This document shows, one piece after another, positions 1 to 5,908 of a DNA stretch of 10,485 nucleotides. The stretch spans positions 1 through 10,485 of the forward strand of contig JBDKJS010000114.1 in NCBI GenBank assembly GCA_039806065.1, given 5' to 3'. Under the pieces are notes generated by a model, which saw only the letters and a program-made list of their open reading frames with translations, did not search any database and was not told where the DNA came from. Position numbers and translations under genes: made by a program. Source of the stretch: JBDKJS01 sp039806065. Lineage in GTDB: Bacteria > Bacteroidota > Bacteroidia > AKYH767-A > 2013-40CM-41-45. Positions within the stretch are counted from its first letter, which is position 1; every line of letters starts with the position of its first letter.

Positions 1-720
1 CTTGTAAATAGTTGAACTGAACATTCGCTTTTGAAAGATGTCGTCAAAAGACCTGCGTTCAGCATCGTTTTGTCGATTAAAAGTTTCGGCATTGGCAAAA
101 AGTTTTCGTGCCTCTGGATAATAAATCCAAAACAATGAAACCTTTATATTGTCTGGACGGAGATTGCCGTTTTCATCAACTGCATACATCATAGGCGATA
201 TACCAATAATCCTACAGTCAAGAACGGATCGTTGACGATCAAAAAACCATTCTTCTTTTAAACGATAAGCAATCACTTTATCTCTACTAAAAGTTCTTAC
301 AATAACGGTATCATACTCATCATACGGAGGATCTGATCGCATCATCTTCATAGAGTCAATACCTGCGCCACCTATTTTTTTAAACTCCTCACTGGTAAGT
401 GGGGTTAAAAATTCTTCGGTGGTGTAGGCTGTTAATGACCCTTCCTCGCAAGCATCTAGAATAACATCAATCAAACTCTTTCTGTCTTTCAAAGTGCCTG
501 TTAGCGGATAATAGAAGGGCAAATTGATTTTTTCTTTTAAATCAATTACACGCCAAATTCTCTTACTCCACATCACATCAGCCTCTCTTAAATAAGGGTA
601 AGGCAATGGTTCGCGAGTTGCGGTATGGTCTTTTACATAAGCCCCGTCAAGAACATTTTGAGCTTCGGTACTTATGGTTGCTAACAGCAACAAGACTACA
701 ATTACTATTTTGTTTCGCAT
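1..720 (-). CDS. gldN: GldN/PorN, T9SS periplasmic ring component (C-terminus cut by window edge)
   Basis: The frame starts at the ATG at 720 and stays open to base 1, giving 240 codons without a stop; the C-terminus lies outside the window. The protein begins MRNKIVIVVLLLLATISTEA, a Sec signal peptide with probable cleavage after the TEA at residues 17-19, so the mature protein is periplasmic. Family-like stretches include LREADVMWSKRIWRVIDLKEKINLPFYYPL (given here only as residues about 35-65, key residues W41, W46, R47), KSLIDVILDACEEGSLTAY near 81-99, and YPEARKLFANAETFNRQNDA at 201-220 followed by RRSFDDIFQKRMFSS. These are hallmarks of GldN/PorN, which with GldK/PorK forms the ring under the outer membrane that contacts the GldM C-terminus. 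It is last in view of the gldKLMN run, 27 bases after gldM, with a strong GGAGGT ribosome binding site. Identification rests on recalled family motifs plus gene order. Confidence 0.93.
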   Translation of the reverse strand, partial: MRNKIVIVVLLLLATISTEAQNVLDGAYVKDHTATREPLPYPYLREADVMWSKRIWRVIDLKEKINLPFYYPLTGTLKDRKSLIDVILDACEEGSLTAYTTEEFLTPLTSEEFKKIGGAGIDSMKMMRSDPPYDEYDTVIVRTFSRDKVIAYRLKEEWFFDRQRSVLDCRIIGISPMMYAVDENGNLRPDNIKVSLFWIYYPEARKLFANAETFNRQNDAERRSFDDIFQKRMFSSTIYK

Positions 721-725
721 TTGAA

Positions 726-731
726 ACCTCC
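726..731 (-). promoter_or_regulatory. Strong Shine-Dalgarno site (GGAGGT) for gldN
   Basis: On the minus strand the gldM-gldN gap reads AAACCGGAGGTTTCAA immediately before the gldN ATG. GGAGGT matches the anti-Shine-Dalgarno sequence and sits 5 bases from the start codon. It fixes the start at 720. The other T9SS genes here lack such a site and have only A/T-rich leaders, as is usual in Bacteroidota. Confidence 0.75.
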
Positions 732-747
732 GGTTTTTAGTTATACT

Positions 748-2382
748 TTATTGTATCGTAAAGCTAAGGGCTGGCAATTTTCGAGTACTTTGATCTGTAC
801 CACTTGCCATCTTTGCTTGTATTGCTTCAATATAAATTTTATCGCCTGAGCGTGCAGTTGCTATTGCATCGCGTTGCCCTGGTGAAAAGGTATTACCATT
901 GCTTTCGATATCAAGAATTGGATCACGACCTTTACCGAAACGACTCAGCTTGAAACTTATTACTTTAAAAAACAATTCAAAGTCAAAATTTTCAAGGATT
1001 GGGATTACAGGTGAAGCCATCAATGCATTCTTATTAATGGGTCCTCCTTTGCTATTGGCACAAGTGGCTATTGGATCAGGTACTCGTTTAACTCGGTACT
1101 CGAATGAACCCATATTGGTTTGTTTTCCGCCAGTTTCGGCTGTGATAGAAATGGTCACCTTTCCGGGCGCATTTACTTTTGCAATGTACTTACCACCAGC
1201 ACCTCCACTTAAGCTACCACCACCACTAATGCTAGCCCGCACTTTATCACTGGATACACCAGGAACAGATATAGACATAGGATTATCCACACCTATATAT
1301 AGTACATTCATCTTTTCGGCAGCTACAGTAGCACTTGGTTTTTGAACTGTATAGGTTGAGTTGAAAGGAAAGCCATCATAACTCCCATCCGGTTTTTTCA
1401 GCATGATTACTCCACTCCACTTTTGTTCCCCTTCGCCACCTGCTGTGCGTTTGTAAATACCCATACCGCCTTCTAGTGGTAGTGGATTGGGATCACCGCC
1501 AATTTTCTTTTTGGCAGTACTATCCCATGTAGCGCCTATATAAACTTCTGGCTGCATGGTACTGGAAGTAGCACTTACAAAAACTTCAGCTTTATATTCG
1601 CTGCCTTGCGTTACTATAGTAGAATTGGCTATTACTTTGGCTGATAGTTGATCTAACTTGATGATGTTTTTATCTACCGATACTAACAATTGATCGATCA
1701 CTTGCGATTCAGCAGTGCGAACATCACTTTGGAATTTGGTTAATAATGCTACTGTTGCCACCACTGGATTGTGATAGAAATTTTGCATTTCCCAAGTCCG
1801 TTTGCCTTCCTTGTAAGATTCTGAACCAGCCTCTGGATCACTGGTGTTGATCATCAAGTCTAAGTTCTTTTGCATATCCTTTTCGGTACCTGGGGCAGCA
1901 TTGGCTACAATGGTTTTCTTAAAGGCGATAAGTTTATCCTTTAGTTCTGTAGCTATTTTGCCTTTTCCATTTTGATCGTCACCACACATCACATTGGTGG
2001 GCACATCATAATCATCTTTTTTCTCCATCAAGCGAAGTTCTGGCACTGGTTGACCAGCATCTACACCGTCAGTAGTTCTGATGAGATCTTCTTTTACTTT
2101 ATTAATATATTCAACCAACTCTTGTGAAGACTTTTTTACCACATTGGCTTTGTCGTTTACGGCCTTATATTTCACAGGGTCAACGCTCATGGCTTGTGTA
2201 AAAGCTGAATAAGTTTGTTGGTTTTTCTTGTCAAGATTTTCTTTTGACAATTGCACACTATCATTAATAGTTACGAAGGCATTAATTACCTCCTTAGTTA
2301 CGTTCAAGGCTAGTAGGGCTGTTAACACGAGATACATCATGTTAATCATCTTCTGCCTTGGGGATTGTTTACCACCTGCCAT
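748..2382 (-). CDS. gldM: GldM/PorM, periplasm-spanning shaft of the T9SS / gliding motor
   Basis: A complete 544-residue protein, slightly longer than the Flavobacterium johnsoniae GldM (about 513). The N-terminus carries the family signature RQKMINMMYLVLTALLALNV (residues 9-28), a single membrane helix at about 14-33 that in the known GldLM complex packs inside the GldL pentamer. The rest is periplasmic. A mostly helical first domain runs to about residue 250 and includes the conserved WEMQNFYHNPVVA segment at 197-209. Beta-rich domains follow, including MNVLYIGVDNP (358-368), which typically opens the third domain, and YRVKRVPDP (429-437) leading into the C-terminal domain that contacts the GldK/GldN ring. 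It has two cysteines (C133, C441). The start is preceded by TTAAAATCAGACCCAAAG with no clear Shine-Dalgarno, but the signature lies right after it, so the start is secure. It is 45 bases after gldL and 27 before gldN, probably co-transcribed. Confidence 0.97.
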   Translation of the reverse strand: MAGGKQSPRQKMINMMYLVLTALLALNVTKEVINAFVTINDSVQLSKENLDKKNQQTYSAFTQAMSVDPVKYKAVNDKANVVKKSSQELVEYINKVKEDLIRTTDGVDAGQPVPELRLMEKKDDYDVPTNVMCGDDQNGKGKIATELKDKLIAFKKTIVANAAPGTEKDMQKNLDLMINTSDPEAGSESYKEGKRTWEMQNFYHNPVVATVALLTKFQSDVRTAESQVIDQLLVSVDKNIIKLDQLSAKVIANSTIVTQGSEYKAEVFVSATSSTMQPEVYIGATWDSTAKKKIGGDPNPLPLEGGMGIYKRTAGGEGEQKWSGVIMLKKPDGSYDGFPFNSTYTVQKPSATVAAEKMNVLYIGVDNPMSISVPGVSSDKVRASISGGGSLSGGAGGKYIAKVNAPGKVTISITAETGGKQTNMGSFEYRVKRVPDPIATCANSKGGPINKNALMASPVIPILENFDFELFFKVISFKLSRFGKGRDPILDIESNGNTFSPGQRDAIATARSGDKIYIEAIQAKMASGTDQSTRKLPALSFTIQ

Positions 2383-2427
2383 CTTTGGGTCTGATTTTAA
2401 TTGATTGGGTTAGACTGATGAGGTGAA

Positions 2428-3240
2428 TTAACTTTTGTTTCCTTGCATTGCGTTCAACATATTACCATAGATGGTATTTAATTGACCCAAATTCTTAGCA
2501 AGACTTGAAACTTCATCTTTGTATTTTTTAGTATCCTCTAGCGATGCATTTAGATTGCCCATCAGTTCTTGAATACCTTCATAGAATTTGCTGGTGGCCT
2601 TCAGATGACTGTTGCTATCTTGAAGTTGCATTTCGTACACAGCGTTTAGTGCCGAAAGATTTTTACTAGCATTCACTACTTGATTGTTATAATCTTTTAC
2701 ATCATCAGCTCCTGCCGAAAAACCTGAAGTGGCTTCAGCAGCTTTTTTGAATGATGATGATAGTGCATTAACAGAGTTTGATGCTTCAGAAATATTTTTT
2801 GCATAACCGTCTGTAGCAGCTGCTGCCTGGCTTACATCTGCCATGTTTTTGGCATTTTCGCCAAGGGCTTTCATTCCGGTTCCTAGGCTTTCTAATAATT
2901 CAGGACCTATTTTAGCTTCTGAAAGTAAGGCATCTAGTTTTTGAGAAACAGGATCTACTTTCTTTTTCTTTTCTTTTTTGCCGTGCGAGTCATCTTCATG
3001 CATACCTGCTAATTCAGGATAAACCAATGACCAATCTACATCTTCATGAGGTGGTTCAAAAGCTGAAAAGAAAAAGATTACTGCCTCTGTACTTAGACCA
3101 AGTACTAGGAAAAAACCTGCTGCTGGCCAGTGTTGAATTTTAAACAATGCACCTACGATTACAATAGCTGCTCCCCAGCCGTACAATTTTGCCATGAAGT
3201 TTTTCCACTTCTTGCCCTGTGTGATTTCTGCGAGTCCCAT
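2428..3240 (-). CDS. gldL: GldL/PorL, inner-membrane proton-driven motor subunit of the T9SS
   Basis: A complete 270-residue protein. Two membrane helices occupy about residues 20-35 and 41-61, joined by the family motif FKIQHWPAAG (33-42) and followed by SAFEPP (59-64). K34 in FKIQHW and E52 in LSTEA correspond, by alignment from memory, to the membrane-embedded lysine and glutamate (K27 and E49 in F. johnsoniae) implicated in proton-coupled rotation of the GldL pentamer around GldM. After a charged linker rich in lysine (88-95), a long cytoplasmic, predominantly helical tail follows. It holds a degenerate repeat with tyrosines at 146, 184 and 240 and the pattern NLxxLNxxY in the last two copies. 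It is longer than F. johnsoniae GldL (about 215). The start is chosen because KNFMAKLYGWGAA follows at 13-25 as in other GldL proteins; the leader is A/T-rich without a Shine-Dalgarno. It lies 116 bases after gldK and 45 before gldM. Confidence 0.97.
   Translation of the reverse strand: MGLAEITQGKKWKNFMAKLYGWGAAIVIVGALFKIQHWPAAGFFLVLGLSTEAVIFFFSAFEPPHEDVDWSLVYPELAGMHEDDSHGKKEKKKKVDPVSQKLDALLSEAKIGPELLESLGTGMKALGENAKNMADVSQAAAATDGYAKNISEASNSVNALSSSFKKAAEATSGFSAGADDVKDYNNQVVNASKNLSALNAVYEMQLQDSNSHLKATSKFYEGIQELMGNLNASLEDTKKYKDEVSSLAKNLGQLNTIYGNMLNAMQGNKS
2455..2805 (-). repeat. Degenerate three-copy helical repeat in the GldL cytoplasmic tail
   Basis: Three protein segments of GldL align by eye: residues 146-168 (YAKNISEASNSVNAL...), 184-206 (YNNQVVNASKNLSALNAVY...) and 240-262 (YKDEVSSLAKNLGQLNTIY...). 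All start with Tyr and have a small residue at +7, a hydrophobic residue at +11 and Leu at +14, then Tyr or Phe at +18. Copies 2 and 3 are clearly similar; copy 1 is weaker. Copy spacing is 38 and 56 residues, so this is not a tandem DNA repeat but an old protein-level duplication or a coiled-coil periodicity. Confidence 0.5.
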
Positions 3241-3356
3241 AATTTAATTTTAGTTAGTTTGTTGGTTAAACAATAATTGATTGGTTATAAAATGAATTTA
3301 AATTAGTTTTTATTTGAGTTAAGTTGCGGAGTTTGGTGGTGCGGTAATAAGCAGTT

Positions 3357-4682
3357 CTAGTAGTCTGCTTTATCTCTTCCAAGAAAACTCATCACGCAAC
3401 GGAAACCAATGTAACACTTTGCTGTGTCTTGGTATTCGTAGGTACGTGTGCTGGTTTGCAAATAGTAGCCCACGTCTTTCCAAGATCCTCCTCGAATAAC
3501 CTTACGTTTCATGGCTGGCAAATCATTGTCCTTAGCATCGTATTCATAATTGGTGCTTACATCGTGGGTAGTGCTATAGGCTGATTCATCAAAAGCATTA
3601 CTAGTCCATTCGGCTACATTTCCACTCATGCAATATAGTCCGTAATCATTGGGCCAATAGGATGTAACTTTAACTGTGTATACTCCGCCATCATCCATGT
3701 AATTGCCTCTCATAGGTTTGAAGTTGCCTAGAAAACAACCTCTGCTATTTCTTATATAAGGACCTCCCCAAGGGTAAGGTGACATTTCTAAACCCCCACG
3801 TGCAGCATATTCCCATTCCGATTCTGTAGGCAGGCGGAAATCCTGAACAAAGGCGTCTTCATTTTCACCTAAATAAGAATTCAATAATTGTGTACGCCAG
3901 ATGCAGAATGCTCTTGCTTGCTTCCAACTAACACCTACTACCGGATAGTCATCATAACTTGGATGCCAAAAGTACATTTGTGTTAGAGGTTCGTGGTAGG
4001 AATAAGTGTAATCATGAATCCAGGCTAAAGTGTCAGGATAAATGTTTAGTACATCTTTTTTAATAAAGACTGACCTATCTGTTCTTCCTTGCTGTCTATT
4101 ATTCAAACCTCCTGCGCTAATATCAGCCTGACCATTCCAGTCTTTTTGTGCTGCAGCTTTTAGATCGATCCAATAATATTCGAAATTTAACTTACGGGTG
4201 TCTATTTCTTTCCTCCGATAGAAGCGCTCAGATTCAGGTAAAAAAAGTTCGGAAAGTGTTTCAACATTCTCTTCATCATCCCATTTAATTTTAGCACGCC
4301 AATTGATTCGTTCGCCATATTCGCCTTCATCAAGCAAATGTTCACCACCAATGAGGCGGTGGGCGAGTGAATCTCTTACCCAATATACAAATTGACGGTA
4401 TTCATTATTCGTGATTTCCGTGTTATCCATGTAAAAGGCAGGAACAGTAACTGTTTTGCCTTGCTGGGTAACTGAATAAGGTACATCTTGATCGCTGGCA
4501 CCCATGGTAAACGATCCAGATGGGATGTAAACCATTCCGTAAGGATCGGCTTGATACCATTTGTCGCGAGGCTGGGCTCCTACGAGTTCACCTTTATTAC
4601 TGCTTCCGCAGCCAGTGCCTGCAATAAGCACTATGATGGCCAAGAAGATACTAAGGTTGAGTCCTTTCATGCTGATTTTCAT
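3357..4682 (-). CDS. gldK: GldK/PorK, outer-membrane-associated lipoprotein of the T9SS ring
   Basis: A complete 441-residue lipoprotein. A signal peptide with hydrophobic core at about 9-21 ends at GTGC, making C25 the probable lipidated residue; the lipobox is imperfect because Gly sits at -3. The mature part has the formylglycine-generating-enzyme (SUMF1/FGE-sulfatase) fold: YIPSGSFTMG (52-61), YPVVGVSWKQARAFC (246-260), FRLPTESEWEYAARGG (282-297), YGLYCMSGNVAEWT (347-360), VIRGGSW (395-401) and IGFRCV (425-430). The region after RGGSW lacks the paired catalytic cysteines of true FGE enzymes, so a structural role is expected. The roughly 140 residues between NEYRQFV and YPVVG are larger than in enzymatic FGEs. 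In known systems GldK/PorK forms the ring with GldN/PorN beneath the outer membrane. A second ATG at codon 5 is possible; the first is kept because the signal peptide is well formed from it. Confidence 0.96.
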   Translation of the reverse strand: MKISMKGLNLSIFLAIIVLIAGTGCGSSNKGELVGAQPRDKWYQADPYGMVYIPSGSFTMGASDQDVPYSVTQQGKTVTVPAFYMDNTEITNNEYRQFVYWVRDSLAHRLIGGEHLLDEGEYGERINWRAKIKWDDEENVETLSELFLPESERFYRRKEIDTRKLNFEYYWIDLKAAAQKDWNGQADISAGGLNNRQQGRTDRSVFIKKDVLNIYPDTLAWIHDYTYSYHEPLTQMYFWHPSYDDYPVVGVSWKQARAFCIWRTQLLNSYLGENEDAFVQDFRLPTESEWEYAARGGLEMSPYPWGGPYIRNSRGCFLGNFKPMRGNYMDDGGVYTVKVTSYWPNDYGLYCMSGNVAEWTSNAFDESAYSTTHDVSTNYEYDAKDNDLPAMKRKVIRGGSWKDVGYYLQTSTRTYEYQDTAKCYIGFRCVMSFLGRDKADY

Positions 4683-4768
4683 TTATTTTAGCTTCTAATG
4701 TGTATTGATTATTAACTGTAACCGGTTCCCCTATTCCGGATTAATTTAATACATAATTTTTTTAAACG

Positions 4769-4785
4769 CCCGAGCATACTTCGGG
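4769..4785. other. Short inverted repeat in the porP-gldK gap
   Basis: On the plus strand CCCGAG-CATAC-TTCGGG can pair over 6 bases (one G-T), and on the minus, transcribed strand CCCGA pairs with TCGGG over 5 bases around a 7-base loop. On the minus strand the stem is followed by CGTTTAAAAAAA, not a T-tract, so it is a poor intrinsic terminator. It would lie in the gldK leader or the porP-gldK transcript and could be a processing or stability element, or chance. Confidence 0.3.
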
Positions 4786-4791
4786 TTTCAC

Positions 4792-4799
4792 CAAATTTA
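4792..4799 (-). promoter_or_regulatory. Possible Bacteroidota -7 element upstream of gldK
   Basis: The minus strand reads TAAATTTG, an exact match to TAnnTTTG, the -7 consensus of the Bacteroidota primary sigma factor. No TTTG or TTG is seen at the expected 19-21 base distance upstream, and this A/T-rich gap will produce chance matches. A start here would give a gldK leader of about 100 bases containing the short hairpin at 4769-4785. Confidence 0.2.
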
Positions 4800-4829
4800 A
4801 TTTCATCTAACAATCTAATGTACTTTTTA

Positions 4830-5744
4830 TTATAAGAATCTTACATTTCTGTGGAATTGTCTCTTCACCACTTTTACTGGTTTAAAGCAATATCCTAAAT
4901 ACACCTCGTGAGTCCCGCTACTGTAAGTCCTAATATCTGAAGTAGTATAATCATATGCATAACCCAATTTTAGGTTAGGAATGATTTCTATACCTGCCAT
5001 TATCATCATTGCATCTTGCAATCTATACCCCAACCCTACCCAATATTTATTATTGATGTGTAAGTTTGCGTTTAAATCGACCTGAGTTGACACTCCATCC
5101 GACTCTAACCTCATGGCCGGCTTTAATCCTAGCGATGGGGTTAGATCTAAACTATAACCTGCCATTAAAAAATAATGACGGGCTAGTGAAGTGCTAATCC
5201 TGTCTAAGTTAATTTCTCCTTCAAGAAGATGTGCTGATGAGAGTCCAACATATAATTTATCTGTACTATAATAAGCACCCAACCCTAAGTCGAATGAACC
5301 ACCACTAACGTTGTTAGTTGGAATGCTATTATCATTTGCATCATTAAATACGAATTTCGAACCATCGATAGATTTTTGCATGTAGCCAAGTGATAGGCCC
5401 AAACCTAGTTTACCAGCGCCCACATTGAGGCGGTAGGCAAAATTACCTGCTACTTTCAGATTTCTATCGAATCCTAATTCATCATTATAAACAACTAAGC
5501 CAGCACCACTATTGATTGACTCTATGGGCATGTCAAATTGCAACATAGTAGTTTTGGGTTCACCACCAAAACCTGTCCATTGATTGCGGTACATTAAAGA
5601 TCCGCAGATGGCATCATTACTGCCAGCAACACCTGGATTGAGGTAGAGCTTGCTAAAATGAAACTGACTAAACTGGGGATCTTGCTGCGCATTAGTTGAA
5701 AGAACTGAAACTAAAACGAAAGCTAACGTAAAAAATTTTCTCAT
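4830..5744 (-). CDS. porP: PorP/SprF-family outer-membrane protein of the T9SS
   Basis: A complete protein of 304 residues from the ATG at 5744. The open frame extends 6 codons further to a TTG at 5762, but the ATG is preferred because MRKFFTLAFVLVSVLSTNA directly forms a Sec signal peptide, cleaved before QQDPQF. The mature start QDPQFSQFHFSKLYLNPGVAGS (key residues Q, D, P, F, then LNP and AGS) is the PorP/SprF family signature. The remainder is rich in alternating strands and LGLSLGYMQ- and VGLGYRLQD-like segments expected of an outer-membrane barrel, ending in RNVRFL, similar to the family's usual NPRY/F ending. PorP is needed for type IX secretion in Porphyromonas. SprF helps secrete the adhesin SprB in Flavobacterium, and family members are linked to cargo with type B C-terminal signals. 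Position immediately before gldK favours the porP role; paralogues are common, so porP versus sprF cannot be settled here. Confidence 0.92.
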   Translation of the reverse strand: MRKFFTLAFVLVSVLSTNAQQDPQFSQFHFSKLYLNPGVAGSNDAICGSLMYRNQWTGFGGEPKTTMLQFDMPIESINSGAGLVVYNDELGFDRNLKVAGNFAYRLNVGAGKLGLGLSLGYMQKSIDGSKFVFNDANDNSIPTNNVSGGSFDLGLGAYYSTDKLYVGLSSAHLLEGEINLDRISTSLARHYFLMAGYSLDLTPSLGLKPAMRLESDGVSTQVDLNANLHINNKYWVGLGYRLQDAMMIMAGIEIIPNLKLGYAYDYTTSDIRTYSSGTHEVYLGYCFKPVKVVKRQFHRNVRFL

Positions 5745-5790
5745 CCTGTAAATTTTGGTCAATGGTTAAGGTTATGTTTGTCTTTAGCGG

Positions 5791-5823
5791 GTAAAGTAAA
5801 TAAAAAAGAAAAATAATAACAAA
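5791..5823 (-). promoter_or_regulatory. Possible promoter of the porP-gldKLMN operon
   Basis: On the minus strand a TTTG (5823-5820) stands 21 bases upstream of TACTTTAC (5798-5791), which resembles the Bacteroidota TTTG-N19-21-TAnnTTTG promoter but misses the last two -7 bases. A start a few bases further on would leave a leader of about 40 bases before the porP ATG at 5744. The 164-base gap after mfd is a natural place for an operon promoter, but the match is weak and the segment very A/T-rich. Confidence 0.25.
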
Positions 5824-5853
5824 TTTTTTTCAGTTAACGGTTTTTTAGCCTAA

Positions 5854-5883
5854 AAGGTTAGCTGGTTTATAAACAAAAACCTT
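5854..5883. terminator. Weak inverted repeat after mfd, doubtful terminator
   Basis: The minus strand holds AAGGTT, an 18-base spacer and AACCTT starting 26 bases after the mfd stop; a nested GGTTT...AAACC pairing is also possible. The arms are only 6 bases, the loop is long, and what follows (TTAGGCTAAAAAACC) is not a clean T-tract. It may assist termination between mfd and porP but is not a convincing intrinsic terminator. Confidence 0.2.
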
Positions 5884-5908
5884 ACAAATCAAGCGTGTAG
5901 CATATGGG

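Noticed and set aside
899..1345. A 148-codon open frame on the plus strand opposite gldM
   Set aside because: It lies entirely within a well-supported gldM, resembles no family I know, and its composition is that of an antisense frame.
3241..3356. A separate promoter for gldL in the 116-base gldK-gldL gap
   Set aside because: No TAnnTTTG match and no hairpin were found on the minus strand; the gap is simply A/T-rich.
3357..4682. gldK as an active formylglycine-generating (sulfatase-activating) enzyme
   Set aside because: The fold motifs match, but the catalytic cysteine pair after RGGS is missing, and the gene sits in the porP-gldLMN context of the structural T9SS protein.
4488..4691. A 67-codon open frame on the plus strand opposite the gldK start
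   Set aside because: It is antisense to the conserved gldK signal peptide and N-terminus, and no domain is recognisable.
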